Of a stretch of 64,000 bases of DNA, positions 52,124 to 61,224 are shown in pieces. Position 1 is the stretch's first letter, and the number at the start of each line of letters is the position of its first letter. The translations under genes were made by a program, and so were the position numbers. Below the pieces are notes generated by a model. The model was not told where the DNA came from and did no database searches. It saw nothing but the letters and a program-made list of their open reading frames with translations. This DNA comes from Verrucomicrobiota bacterium (GTDB lineage: Bacteria > Verrucomicrobiota > Verrucomicrobiia > Limisphaerales > PALSA-1396), in contig JACQFP010000031.1 of the NCBI GenBank assembly GCA_016200005.1, forward strand, positions 1 to 64,000. Reading direction: 5' to 3'.

Positions 52124-53629
52124 ATGATCACACCACGCCTTCGCATGGGCCAGGTGCAAAAGAGCTTTGGTGCCACGCGCGCCCTCAAAAATGTTTCCTT
52201 CGAGGTTGCACCTGGCGAGGTTCATGCGCTCATCGGTGAGAACGGCGCGGGCAAGAGCACGTTGATGAAAATTCTCAGCGGTGCGTACCGTCCCGACGCC
52301 GGCCAGATCGAACTCGATGGCCAGCCCTTCGTTCCCGCCAATCCGCTTCATGCCCGGCACGGCGGCATTGCGATGATTTACCAGGAACTCACCCTCGCGC
52401 CACACCTGAGCGTGGAGGAAAACATATTGCTGGGGGAAGAGCCGGCGACGCTCGGTTGGTTGAACCGCCCACGCCGTCACGAGCTTGCCCGCGCCGCGCT
52501 GGCCGAGCTTCATCACGAAAACATTCCGTTGAACGCGCCGGTGAACAGCCGCACCATCGCCGAACAGCAGGTCGTGGAAATCGCGCGGGCGCTCATCGGC
52601 GAGCCAAAGGTGCTCATCATGGACGAACCGACCAGCAGCCTCACGCAGGTTGATACCGAGAATCTGTTTGCGGTCATCGAGCGGCTGCGTCAACGCGGTG
52701 TGAGCATCGTCTATATCAGTCATTTCCTGGAGGAATGTAAGCGCGTTTGCAATCGTTACACCGTGCTGCGCGACGGCGAAAGCGTCGGTACCGGTGAGAT
52801 GGCGACCGCGGATTTGAACGAGATCATCCGACTCATGGTGGGCCGGGAAATCAGCGACATCTATCCGCGCACGCCGCACCGCCTCGGCAAACCAGTTCTG
52901 GAATTTCGCGCCTTGGCGGGACAGACCAAGCCGCGCTCGGTGAGTTTGACGTTGCACGAAGGCGAAATCCTAGGCATTGCCGGACTTGTCGGCGCGGGAC
53001 GCACGGAAACGGTGCGCGCCTGTTTCGGTTTGGACCGAATTAAAAGCGGAACGGTTTTGGTGGAATCAAGAGAAGAAACCCATCGCACTCCCGCGCAACG
53101 ACTGGCCGACGGAATTGGTTTGCTGAGCGAGAACCGCAAGGAGGAAGGGTTGATGCTCAATCGAAGCCTGGCGGATAATCTGACCATCACCCGGTACGAA
53201 CCGGTTTCCCGAATGGGTTTCATCAATGGCCGCTCGCAGCGACAGGCTGCGGGAGAGTGGATGCAACGGCTGGACGTTCGCGCTCAAAGCCCGGCGCAGA
53301 CGGTGGGTGAATTATCCGGCGGCAATCAACAGAAGATTGCCATTGGACGACTGCTGCATCACGATGCAAAAATCCTGCTGCTGGACGAGCCGACGCGCGG
53401 GATTGACGTCGGCAGCAAAGCGCAGGTCTATAAACTGATGGGCGAATTGGCGGCGCAAGGCAAAGCGATCCTCTTCGTCAGCTCGTATCTACCGGAACTG
53501 CTCGGCATTTGCGACACCATCGGCGTGATGTGCCGTGGTGTATTGTCGGCCGTTCGCCCGGTCGGCGAGTGGAGGGAGCACAGCATCATCGCCTCGGCCA
53601 TTGGTCGGACCGAAGCAGCAGCCAAATGA
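52124..53629 (+). CDS. Sugar ABC transporter ATP-binding protein (RbsA/XylG type)
   Basis: 501 residues with two ABC ATPase halves. The first has Walker A GENGAGKST, Walker B VLIMDEPTSS and a weak signature (SRTIAEQQVVEIARAL). The second has a degenerate P-loop (GLVGAGRTE), a good signature LSGGNQQKIAIGR and LLLDEPTRGID. This is the CUT2 pattern of ribose, xylose or galactose transporters. A clear ribosome-binding site (AAGGGGAG) precedes ATG 52124. The permease follows 7 bp later. No periplasmic sugar-binding protein, kinase or regulator gene is present, so the sugar is undetermined. Confidence 0.92.
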   Translation: MITPRLRMGQVQKSFGATRALKNVSFEVAPGEVHALIGENGAGKSTLMKILSGAYRPDAGQIELDGQPFVPANPLHARHGGIAMIYQELTLAPHLSVEENILLGEEPATLGWLNRPRRHELARAALAELHHENIPLNAPVNSRTIAEQQVVEIARALIGEPKVLIMDEPTSSLTQVDTENLFAVIERLRQRGVSIVYISHFLEECKRVCNRYTVLRDGESVGTGEMATADLNEIIRLMVGREISDIYPRTPHRLGKPVLEFRALAGQTKPRSVSLTLHEGEILGIAGLVGAGRTETVRACFGLDRIKSGTVLVESREETHRTPAQRLADGIGLLSENRKEEGLMLNRSLADNLTITRYEPVSRMGFINGRSQRQAAGEWMQRLDVRAQSPAQTVGELSGGNQQKIAIGRLLHHDAKILLLDEPTRGIDVGSKAQVYKLMGELAAQGKAILFVSSYLPELLGICDTIGVMCRGVLSAVRPVGEWREHSIIASAIGRTEAAAK

Positions 53630-53636
53630 TTCAAAC

Positions 53637-54623
53637 GTGAGCAACGATTCGAGACAAAACCGTTTCAATCTGGTTGCGTTGCTGAACGCCGTTGGGCCGT
53701 TCTTCGGACTGCTGCTGGTGGTCGGACTCTTTTCGCTCAGCTCGGAGGTGCGCCCGTATCTTTTCACCGGCGGAAATTTGAAGATCATTCTGATCCAGAC
53801 GGTGATTGTCGCCATCGGCGCATTGGGAATGACGATGATTATTGTCAGTGGTGGAATTGATTTGAGCGTGGGCTCGGTTGTGGCGCTGACGAGCGTGTTG
53901 GGCGCGACGTTGCTGGTGAGAGGCTATTCGCCGGCGGCGACCATCATCCTGACCATTCTCGCCGGTGGCATCGTGGGGTTGGGCAACGGCCTGGTCATCG
54001 CCGGTTTTCGCATGATGCCCTTCATCGTGACGCTGGGCATGATGGGCGTGGTGCGCGGCACGGCCAAATGGCTGGCCGGCAATCAAACCGTCAACAATCC
54101 GCCCGGCACGCCGATCAACGACATCATGGCGCGGTTGCAACCGACGGAATTGTTTCCGTTGCCACTCGGCGTGTGGATCGCCATTGGTCTTGCAATCATC
54201 ATGTCAGTGATGATGCGGCACACGATTTTTGGCCGGTACATTTTTGCCCTAGGGTCGAATGAAGCGACGGCGCGTTTGTGCGGTATCCGGGTGCAACTGC
54301 ACAAGGTGATCATCTACACGCTGGCGGGGTTGTTCTTCGGTCTGGCTGGGCTTATGCAACTTTCCCGACTGACTCAAGGAGACCCGACCGTAGCAGTTGG
54401 GTTGGAACTGGACATCATCGCGGCGGTGGTCATCGGTGGCGCGAGTCTGAACGGCGGCACCGGCAGCATCCTCGGCTCGATGATAGGCGCGCTGATCATG
54501 GCCGTGTTGCGGAATGGCTCGAACCAGATGGGCTGGCAGAACTTCACTCAGGAAATCATCATCGGCCTTGTGATCATCCTGGCGGTGGGCTTGGACAAGC
54601 TGCGGCAGTCACGCCACGCCTGA
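53637..54623 (+). CDS. Sugar ABC transporter permease (RbsC type)
   Basis: 328 residues from GTG 53637 (VSNDSRQNRF). An inner-membrane CUT2 permease with about 8-10 helices. Family features are GMTMIIVSGGIDLSVGSVVA, an EAA-like segment IFALGSNEATARLCGIRV and IIAAVVIGGASLNGGTGSIL. It partners the two-ATPase subunit 7 bp upstream. The frame open from 53535 only overlaps the upstream gene and is not used. A solute-binding protein must be encoded elsewhere. Confidence 0.92.
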   Translation: MSNDSRQNRFNLVALLNAVGPFFGLLLVVGLFSLSSEVRPYLFTGGNLKIILIQTVIVAIGALGMTMIIVSGGIDLSVGSVVALTSVLGATLLVRGYSPAATIILTILAGGIVGLGNGLVIAGFRMMPFIVTLGMMGVVRGTAKWLAGNQTVNNPPGTPINDIMARLQPTELFPLPLGVWIAIGLAIIMSVMMRHTIFGRYIFALGSNEATARLCGIRVQLHKVIIYTLAGLFFGLAGLMQLSRLTQGDPTVAVGLELDIIAAVVIGGASLNGGTGSILGSMIGALIMAVLRNGSNQMGWQNFTQEIIIGLVIILAVGLDKLRQSRHA

Positions 54624-54676
54624 TCAGCAAACCCTGTGTTCTTGACGGTGGCGGCGGCTGGATTTAGTTTGTCCGC

Positions 54677-55231
54677 ATGGCGCTGGCACAAACTCTATTG
54701 CTCACGGCGGAAGATTATCGCTTGATGCCCGAAACCGGGCCGCGCTATCAACTCATCGAGGGGGAACTTTTTATGGCGCCGGCACCGAATCGTTATCACC
54801 AGGACATTTCGGGAAACATCGAATTCATTTTGATGAAATACTTGGAAAAACATCGAGTCGGCAAACTCTATGACGCGCCGTTCGATGTTTATTTGGGCGA
54901 GCATAATGTTTTTCAGCCGGACAAGGCCTTTGTGTCCAATGAACGCCTTTCCATTCTGACCGACATGGGCGCGGAAGGCGCGCCCAATCTGGTCGTTGAA
55001 ATTTTGTCGGACAGCACGGCGCACTTGGATAAAAAAACCAAATTGAAGGTGTACGCGGCAAACGGGGTGGAGGAACTCTGGCTGGTCGATCCGGAAACGA
55101 AGTCCGTCAAATTATATCGTTTTCAGGACAGTGCGGAGGAACCTGCCGCCGTTTACCATCGGAACGAAAGTTTTACATCCCCTTGCTTTCCGGGCTTGAG
55201 CATCAGCCTGTCAGAAATCTTCAAGCGCTGA
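54677..55231 (+). CDS. Uma2 family (DUF820) endonuclease-like protein
   Basis: 184 residues. The PD-(D/E)XK-like Uma2 fold reads ALAQTLLLTAEDYRLM, YQLIEGELFMAPAPNRYHQD, then QPDKAFVSNERL, PNLVVEILSDSTAHLDKKTK (catalytic-like E and K) and EELWLVDPETKSVKLY. The family is abundant in cyanobacteria, planctomycetes and this phylum. A nuclease activity is predicted from the fold, but the targets are unknown. It follows the permease by 53 bp, with no functional link evident. Confidence 0.88.
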   Translation: MALAQTLLLTAEDYRLMPETGPRYQLIEGELFMAPAPNRYHQDISGNIEFILMKYLEKHRVGKLYDAPFDVYLGEHNVFQPDKAFVSNERLSILTDMGAEGAPNLVVEILSDSTAHLDKKTKLKVYAANGVEELWLVDPETKSVKLYRFQDSAEEPAAVYHRNESFTSPCFPGLSISLSEIFKR

Positions 55232-55312
55232 TTTGCAATCCAGGACTCAACTGACGGCGCGGAATCCACTTGCTGCCTGATTGAATTACTGCAATCCAAC
55301 GTCAGTCAGAAA

Positions 55313-56617
55313 TCAAATTCTCCAACCCCTGCGGTAGTGATGCTGGATGAACTGGTCGGCTTCCGGACAGTTTGTTGCCTTCAGAGTTTTGGCATCCCAT
55401 TGCAGTTTTTGTCCGACGCGGTAAGCCGCGTTGCCGAGCAACGCCGCTTCCGTCAGCGCGCCGGAATAATCGAAGTTGCAGGTGGTCGGCCCGCCGGTTT
55501 TGCAGGCCTCGACCCATTCCTTGTGATGCCCGATCGAGTTGGGAATGAACGGCTGGGGTGGCACGAAACCCGCGAAATCCTTTTCGGGCAGAAGCTGATG
55601 GCGGTTGTAATCGGAAAGCAACATGCCCTTGCTGCCGATAAAGAGAACCCCACTGTTCCATTTGGCCGTCACATCGGGCGCGAGCAGTTCGGGTTTTTTG
55701 CCGCCATGATACCAGGTCAGTTTCACCGGCGGTTTGCCACCGCGCGAAGGATATTCGTAGCGGACGATCAACCACGGTGGCGTGGATTCAGGATGCACCG
55801 GCGGGCCGTCCACCACTTCGACCGTGAGCGGATGACGCAATTCCAGCGCCCAATGCGGCAGGTCCATGTAATGACAACCGAAGTCCGCCAGCGCGCCGCC
55901 GCCGAACGCCCACCAGTTCCGCCACTTGAACGGCAGATACTCAGGACTGTATGGGCGATATGCAACCGGCCCGAGCCACAAATCGTAATGAACATTGGGC
56001 GGAACGGGCGGCGTTTCCTTGGGCCGCTCCATGCCGCCGTAAGTGGCGGCCACCCAGACGTGCACCTCGTTCACCGGGCCGATCGCATCGCGCTGAATCA
56101 ATTCCACCACCCGGCGGTAATTGGTGCCGGCGTGAATCTGGGTCCCGATCTGCGTGACGCGCTTGCGCTTTCTGGCCGCCTCGGCAACGATCCGGGCTTC
56201 TGACACGGTGTGCGTCAGCGGCTTCTCACAGTAAACATGGCGACCGCTCCGGAGTGCCGCGACGGTCGCCACCGCGTGCGTGTGATCCGGGGTGCCGACA
56301 ACGATGGCATCAAGGCCTTTGTGATCCAGCAACCGACGGAAGTCGTTGTAGGTTTTCGCGCCGGGGTATTTTGCCTTGGCCTTCGCCAGGAAGTTATCGT
56401 CGATGTCGCATAGCGCGGCGACGTTGACGCTGTCGATTTCCCGAGCCACCTCGTTAAGGTCATCTCCCGCGCGGTTGGCGACGCCGATAAATCCGATGTC
56501 GAGCTTTTCGTTGGGCGATCCTTTGGCGGAGAAAAACCGGCCTCCCGCGAGCCACAGACCCGCTGCGGTTAAAGAGGTATGTTTGATGAACTGACGACGG
56601 CCAATGCGCGCATTCAT
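55313..56617 (-). CDS. Exported Gfo/Idh/MocA family oxidoreductase
   Basis: 434 residues. A Tat-type signal peptide (GRRQFIKHTSLTAAGLWLAG) precedes an NAD(P)-binding Rossmann domain (GFIGVANRAGDDLNEVA) with the family EKP motif in YCEKPLTHTVSEARIV. A GFO/IDH alpha/beta domain follows (about 200-430, GALADFGCHYMDLPHW). Such exported homologues are greatly expanded in Verrucomicrobiota and Planctomycetota and may oxidise sugars or inositols. Next on the same strand is a DUF1080 gene with which it probably forms an operon (18-bp gap). Substrate unknown. Confidence 0.9.
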   Translation of the reverse strand: MNARIGRRQFIKHTSLTAAGLWLAGGRFFSAKGSPNEKLDIGFIGVANRAGDDLNEVAREIDSVNVAALCDIDDNFLAKAKAKYPGAKTYNDFRRLLDHKGLDAIVVGTPDHTHAVATVAALRSGRHVYCEKPLTHTVSEARIVAEAARKRKRVTQIGTQIHAGTNYRRVVELIQRDAIGPVNEVHVWVAATYGGMERPKETPPVPPNVHYDLWLGPVAYRPYSPEYLPFKWRNWWAFGGGALADFGCHYMDLPHWALELRHPLTVEVVDGPPVHPESTPPWLIVRYEYPSRGGKPPVKLTWYHGGKKPELLAPDVTAKWNSGVLFIGSKGMLLSDYNRHQLLPEKDFAGFVPPQPFIPNSIGHHKEWVEACKTGGPTTCNFDYSGALTEAALLGNAAYRVGQKLQWDAKTLKATNCPEADQFIQHHYRRGWRI

Positions 56618-56635
56618 AAGAATTAAGATTCAGTT

Positions 56636-57973
56636 TCAGTGACGCGGCAATTCGCGGATGTAAATGTTTTTGAAATAAAGATTGTTCCCGTGGTTTTGCA
56701 GTTCGATCTGGCCGGTTGGGAAAATCGGCCGGGTGCGGTCCCAGTAGTTTTCCAGAGTCACGTCATTGACCACCAACTCGCCGTTGAGGAAAACATGGAC
56801 CTTCTCGCCCACCATCAGAATGCGGAAACGATTCCAGTCGCCGATCCAATGGTCCGCGCGCTTGAGCGGCGTCGAAGGATTCTTCTGGTTGTTGTATAAA
56901 CCGCCCGAGCCAACTTCACTGCCGCTCTTGGCGTGAAACGGATCCCAAATCTGCACCTGCGGGCTGCCGCGTAAATAAATTCCACTGTCGCCGCCCTCCT
57001 TGATCTTCCAATCGACCAACATTTCAAAGTCGCCGTAGTCTTTGACGGTGCACAAGCTGTCGCCCCTGCCGTCGAATTCGAGCACGCCGTTGAGCGCTTT
57101 CCAGTGTTCCACCATCCGTTCGTTGGCCGTGGCTTGGGCGGCGGCGCTTTCAGCGGGCGAGAGTTTGGCCCGCTTGATGGGGTTGTCATTGGGCGGTGCG
57201 AGCAGCCCTTTCCAACCGGATAAATCTTTGCCGTTGAATAGCGCGGTGAATCCTTCCGGCGGAATGTTGTTCCGCGGAATCACGGGCAGTTGCTTCAGGC
57301 GGATGTTGCGAAATTCGACGTAATCGTTGTGGCCAAGAAATCCGATATGGCCGCGGTCGCGCAACAGCCCCGGATGCTTTCGCAAAACTTCCGCGTCGGT
57401 GACGTTGTTGAGATCCGCATTGACGATGACCTTGCCGTTCAAGGTGACTTTGATGTGGCGACCTTGCGCCAGAATCTCCTCCTGGTTCCATTCGCCGATT
57501 TTTTTGAGCGCACCGCGCTTGGCCGGCACGACGCAGTAGATCGAGCCGTGGAATTGCCAGGGCTTGAGGTTGGCGTATTGCGGAGCGGAATCCTCCAGCA
57601 CCTGGATCTCCATGCCCACATAAGCGCCGTCGCCTTCCAGCGGTGCGCGGATGCCGATGCCATTATTCGATCCCGGTTCGAGCTTGAATTCAAAGCGGAG
57701 GATGAAGTCGGAATATTCTTTTTCCGCGTACAAATTACCGCCGCCGCCCTTGGCGCAGTAAATGACGCCGTCCTTGACCCCGTAGCCTTCGCCATGTTTT
57801 CCAACGAGCGTCCAGCCTTTCAAGGACTGGCCGTCGAACAGACTGACAAAGCCCGCTTCCCGCGGCGTCGTGACGCAGGCCGTCAATGCGCAGCAGGCCG
57901 CCCCAATCAGAGCGCTGGTTTTCAAGGTGAGCAAATTGAACGAAGAGTTCGCCGGACGATGGTTCATTTTCAT
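56636..57973 (-). CDS. Two-domain DUF1080 (3-keto-disaccharide hydrolase-like) lipoprotein
   Basis: 445 residues from ATG 57973; ATG 57967 is possible. Lipoprotein signal with lipobox LTAC ([16 protein letters not shown]). Two DUF1080 domains of the concanavalin-like fold follow. The first (about 40-225) reads [33 protein letters not shown] and NGIGIRAP; the second (about 240-442) reads [36 protein letters not shown] and [15 protein letters not shown]. Members of this family cleave 3-keto-disaccharides. The upstream oxidoreductase could supply the 3-keto sugar, which makes a two-step sugar pathway plausible. Confidence 0.9.
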   Translation of the reverse strand: MKMNHRPANSSFNLLTLKTSALIGAACCALTACVTTPREAGFVSLFDGQSLKGWTLVGKHGEGYGVKDGVIYCAKGGGGNLYAEKEYSDFILRFEFKLEPGSNNGIGIRAPLEGDGAYVGMEIQVLEDSAPQYANLKPWQFHGSIYCVVPAKRGALKKIGEWNQEEILAQGRHIKVTLNGKVIVNADLNNVTDAEVLRKHPGLLRDRGHIGFLGHNDYVEFRNIRLKQLPVIPRNNIPPEGFTALFNGKDLSGWKGLLAPPNDNPIKRAKLSPAESAAAQATANERMVEHWKALNGVLEFDGRGDSLCTVKDYGDFEMLVDWKIKEGGDSGIYLRGSPQVQIWDPFHAKSGSEVGSGGLYNNQKNPSTPLKRADHWIGDWNRFRILMVGEKVHVFLNGELVVNDVTLENYWDRTRPIFPTGQIELQNHGNNLYFKNIYIRELPRH

Positions 57974-58079
57974 TTTGAGCGATGGTTTCCGGGAAAGAGA
58001 CTTTGGCATTCGCACGGCACTGTCAAGCCGGCTCTTGCACAGTGGAAGGAATGCGGAGGCGACGAGCGAGCCGGGAGAG

Positions 58080-58298
58080 CTATTTCAAACGGAACACAAT
58101 CCGGGCCTTGGTCAGATCGTAGGGGGACATCTCCATGCGCACGCGGTCGCCGACGGTGAGACGCACAAAATGTTTGCGCATCTTCCCGGAGATATGAGCC
58201 AGAACCTCGTGCTTGTTATCCAGCGCCACGCGAAACATCGTGCCCGGCAGGACGGTGATGATCCTGCCTTCCACTTCAATATTTCCTTCCGTGCTCAT
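58080..58298 (-). CDS. infA: Translation initiation factor IF-1
   Basis: 72 residues of the S1-like OB fold: [39 protein letters not shown] and [20 protein letters not shown], essentially the family consensus. IF-1 sits in the A site of the 30S subunit and cooperates with IF-2 and IF-3. It stands alone, divergent from the cyclophilin gene by about 150 bp; ribosomal-protein neighbours common in other bacteria are absent here. Confidence 0.97.
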   Translation of the reverse strand: MSTEGNIEVEGRIITVLPGTMFRVALDNKHEVLAHISGKMRKHFVRLTVGDRVRMEMSPYDLTKARIVFRLK

Positions 58299-58449
58299 GC
58301 AAAAAAGAAAATCGCACTTTCATCCGGGCTACCCGGTACACATTTTGATGGGCGGCAGTTTGTTTATTTTTCGAATGAAGTAAAGTTTTTTTGGATGTTG
58401 CATTCTGCGCGTGACTTCCCACCCATTTCATGGAAAGTTTTCGGCACTT

Positions 58450-59076
58450 ATGAAAACTTTGTCGTTAACTTGCGTCCTCGGTCTGATGTTCGGTGTGGTT
58501 CTCGCTCAAGCAGACGAACCCAAGAAAGAAGAAAAGAAAGCTGCCACGGTCACCAACGAAGTCGCCGTCATCAAAACCACGGCTGGCGAAATGGTGATCG
58601 AATTCTGGCCCGATGTGGCGCCTAAAACGGTCGAGAATTTCAAGACCCTGGCAAAAAAAGGTTTTTACGATGGCACGGCATTTCATCGCATCATCAAAGG
58701 CTTCATGATTCAGGGTGGCGATCCACTCACCAAGGATGAAAGCCAGAGTTCGAAGTGGGGCACGGGAGGCCCCGGATACAACATCAAAGGCGAAACCAAT
58801 AACCGGAATGACCGCAAACATGTTAGGGGTGTGATTTCGATGGCGCATTCAGGGCATCCGGACACCGCAGGCAGTCAGTTCTACATTTGCCTGGTTCCCA
58901 CGCCGCAACTGGATGGCGGCTACACGACATTTGGCAAGCTGATCAAGGGCGACGACGTGCTGACCAAGTTGGGCGACACGCCATGCGGCCCCGGAAATCG
59001 AGGTGAAAACAGCCGTCCGATCAATCGCGCTGGTGTTGAGAGCGTCAAGATCGTTCCTGCGGATTCCGTGAAGTAG
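58450..59076 (+). CDS. Exported cyclophilin-type peptidyl-prolyl isomerase
   Basis: 208 residues from ATG 58450. A signal peptide (LTCVLGLMFGVVLAQA) and a short Lys/Glu-rich linker precede a cyclophilin domain with the pattern GTAFHRIIKGFMIQGGDP, GGPGYNIKGE, ISMAHSGHPDTAGSQFYI and FGKLIKGDDVLTKLGD. It catalyses cis-trans isomerisation of proline peptide bonds, probably in the periplasm. A second cyclophilin without signal peptide follows 44 bp later. Together they look like an exported/cytosolic pair from a duplication. Confidence 0.93.
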   Translation: MKTLSLTCVLGLMFGVVLAQADEPKKEEKKAATVTNEVAVIKTTAGEMVIEFWPDVAPKTVENFKTLAKKGFYDGTAFHRIIKGFMIQGGDPLTKDESQSSKWGTGGPGYNIKGETNNRNDRKHVRGVISMAHSGHPDTAGSQFYICLVPTPQLDGGYTTFGKLIKGDDVLTKLGDTPCGPGNRGENSRPINRAGVESVKIVPADSVK

Positions 59077-59120
59077 TATTCCCACCAACCAAGTCCTCAA
59101 CTCGAAATCTCAAACAAATC

Positions 59121-59621
59121 ATGAGCGAAATAGCCATCATCAAAACATCCGAGGGCGAAATGACCGTTGAATTCTGGCCAGACGTCGCACCAGGCCACGT
59201 CGAAAATTTCATGAAGCTGGCGAAGCAAGGGTTTTACGACGGCACCTGTTTTCACCGTGTCATCAAAGGTTTCATGATTCAGGGTGGTGATCCGCTAACA
59301 AAGGATCAAGCCAACCAGAGCCGTTGGGGCACGGGTGGCCCAAGCTGGCAAATCAAAGCTGAGTTCAACGAAAAGCCACACGTGCGCGGCGTGCTCTCGA
59401 TGGCGCGCTCCAACGACCCGAATTCCGCTGGTTCGCAGTTTTTCATCTGCCACGGCGATCCGCGCTTTCTGGATCGCGAATACACGGCGTTCGGCAAGTT
59501 GATCAAAGGCGACGAGGTGCTGGAGAAAATCGCCACGACGCCCACGCAGGCCGGCGATCGGCCGGTCAAGCGCATGAACGTTGAAAGCGTCAAGATCGTT
59601 CCTGCCGCCTCGGTGAAGTGA
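59121..59621 (+). CDS. Cytosolic cyclophilin-type peptidyl-prolyl isomerase
   Basis: 166 residues, no signal peptide (MSEIAIIKTSEGEMTVEFWP). Cyclophilin domain with GTCFHRVIKGFMIQGGDP, LSMARSNDPNSAGSQFFI and FGKLIKGDEVLEKI, strongly alike to the protein 44 bp upstream but in the cytosolic form. Catalyses prolyl isomerisation during folding. The high similarity suggests a tandem duplication followed by gain or loss of a signal peptide. Confidence 0.95.
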   Translation: MSEIAIIKTSEGEMTVEFWPDVAPGHVENFMKLAKQGFYDGTCFHRVIKGFMIQGGDPLTKDQANQSRWGTGGPSWQIKAEFNEKPHVRGVLSMARSNDPNSAGSQFFICHGDPRFLDREYTAFGKLIKGDEVLEKIATTPTQAGDRPVKRMNVESVKIVPAASVK

Positions 59622-59730
59622 TGCCGCTGAATCGTCAACTCCTCCGTTTCCACGATTCCGGAAACAGACGTCCTTGTTTTTTCATCTTGCCTGACTCTGC
59701 GTTGAAGCTGAAAATGCGCCCGCGACCCTG

Positions 59731-61224
59731 ATGAAACAAAACGGCACGGATTCATTTTGCAACTGGCTTCAAACTCGACCTCCCACTTCTTCTCCGTCAA
59801 TTCAGTTGGGCCGGGCCTTGGCGTTGATGATGTCTCTCGCGTGCGTTGTGCCGTTTTCTTGCGGTGCCGCGCCCGCCAATGTCCCCAATTACCAGATCGG
59901 CGAGACTGCCCGGGTGGATGTCATTACTCCCTTCAAGCTGGTCGTCATTGATCCGGAGGCAACGGAGAAATTAAAACTGGAGGAAGCCCGGCGGGTGCGA
60001 ATCATTTACCGATTTGATCCCGGCGCGGTCGAAGAGGCGATTGATGGTCTGCACAACGCCTTTGCAGCGAACCGTGAAAAGTTTCTCGATAAAGTGGAAG
60101 CCGAATTTCAGAAGCGGCAACTGAGCGTTTCCCAGGTTGACTCGCCGCGTTTCCGCAAACTGGTCACGGCATTTCAGACGGAGAACACATCGCTTCCCGT
60201 CAACCTTGTCCTCGCCCGGCTTTGGGCGCAGGGGGACGCGGGGGAGGAAGTCCTCGGCCAGATGGCGGCCAGATTGCGCGGCGCGATGGAGCGTTACATC
60301 CGCCCCGTCGAAATGCCGCCAGAAGGCAAACTCGGGCAACCGATGGTGCGGATGTTTTCCATCTCCAAGGATGCCCCGACTCCGACGTTGGCGGAAGTGG
60401 AAGAACAGAGCCGGCCCGTTCACCGGACGAACATCGTTGTGCTGGCACGTGCCAGGAAAGATTTTCGTGACGGTCTGCCAATTTACGAACGGGCAATTGG
60501 AAGATTTCTGGAAACGCTGATCAGGACGAATTGTCAGGTGGACATCGAGTTGACCCGGCAGGCGCGCGCAATAAAGGCCGAACCCATCTATTCCGCCGAC
60601 CAGTATGAGCCGGGACAGACGATTGTCCATCGCGGTGAGCTCATCGACGTCAAGATCAAAGCCGCATTGGACCAACTCCGAACCCAGTCGGCCGCGAAAC
60701 AATTGGAGAAACAACTGGCCACTGCATCCGGAAGAGAGCGATGGACAACCGCCGTCTGGTGGTCGGGCGCAGTCGCGCTCCTGTTGCTGGCAGGTTTTGT
60801 TCTCTGGGGACTGAAGCGAAGGGCACGTGTTTCCCTGCTGCCGGTCCCCGTCGGCCCTTCGGCTCTGATGCAAACGGGAGGACCGGAAGCCCTATCCCAG
60901 ACCGCGGCCCAGTCGGGACTGATGTTATACCTGGCCCATCTGCTCCGCGACAAACTCGTGCAACGTTTATTCTCGCAACGAACGCATCTGCTGGCCGCCC
61001 AGGAAACGGCCACGTCCCAAGCGACGGAAATGGAAGAACAACTCACCAGGATTCAAGCTCAGATGCAGGATCGTTTCAAAGCCTACGAACAGCGGATCGC
61101 GGAACTGGAAAAAGAACTGGCCGTGACCGAGGGGGAGAAACGCGACCTCGTGCGCGCCAAGATTGTGCTGGCTCGCAAGGAGTACGACGAGGAGCGGGCC
61201 AAAAACCGCGTGTCGCTCAATTAG
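59731..61224 (+). CDS. Orphan 7TMR-HDED-like extracytoplasmic protein
   Basis: 497 residues. After a possible signal/membrane segment (about 25-45) the mature part (about 55-340) reads TPFKLVVIDPEATEKLKLEE, IIYRFDPGAVEEAIDGLH and, near its end, YEPGQTIVHRGELIDVKIK. This resembles the extracellular domain (7TMR-HDED) of PgpH/YqfF-type cyclic-di-AMP phosphodiesterases. One transmembrane helix follows (about 345-368), then a coiled coil (about 420-495). The seven-helix and HD domains are absent. It overlaps the convergent TPR gene by 8 bp. Confidence 0.7.
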   Translation: MKQNGTDSFCNWLQTRPPTSSPSIQLGRALALMMSLACVVPFSCGAAPANVPNYQIGETARVDVITPFKLVVIDPEATEKLKLEEARRVRIIYRFDPGAVEEAIDGLHNAFAANREKFLDKVEAEFQKRQLSVSQVDSPRFRKLVTAFQTENTSLPVNLVLARLWAQGDAGEEVLGQMAARLRGAMERYIRPVEMPPEGKLGQPMVRMFSISKDAPTPTLAEVEEQSRPVHRTNIVVLARARKDFRDGLPIYERAIGRFLETLIRTNCQVDIELTRQARAIKAEPIYSADQYEPGQTIVHRGELIDVKIKAALDQLRTQSAAKQLEKQLATASGRERWTTAVWWSGAVALLLLAGFVLWGLKRRARVSLLPVPVGPSALMQTGGPEALSQTAAQSGLMLYLAHLLRDKLVQRLFSQRTHLLAAQETATSQATEMEEQLTRIQAQMQDRFKAYEQRIAELEKELAVTEGEKRDLVRAKIVLARKEYDEERAKNRVSLN

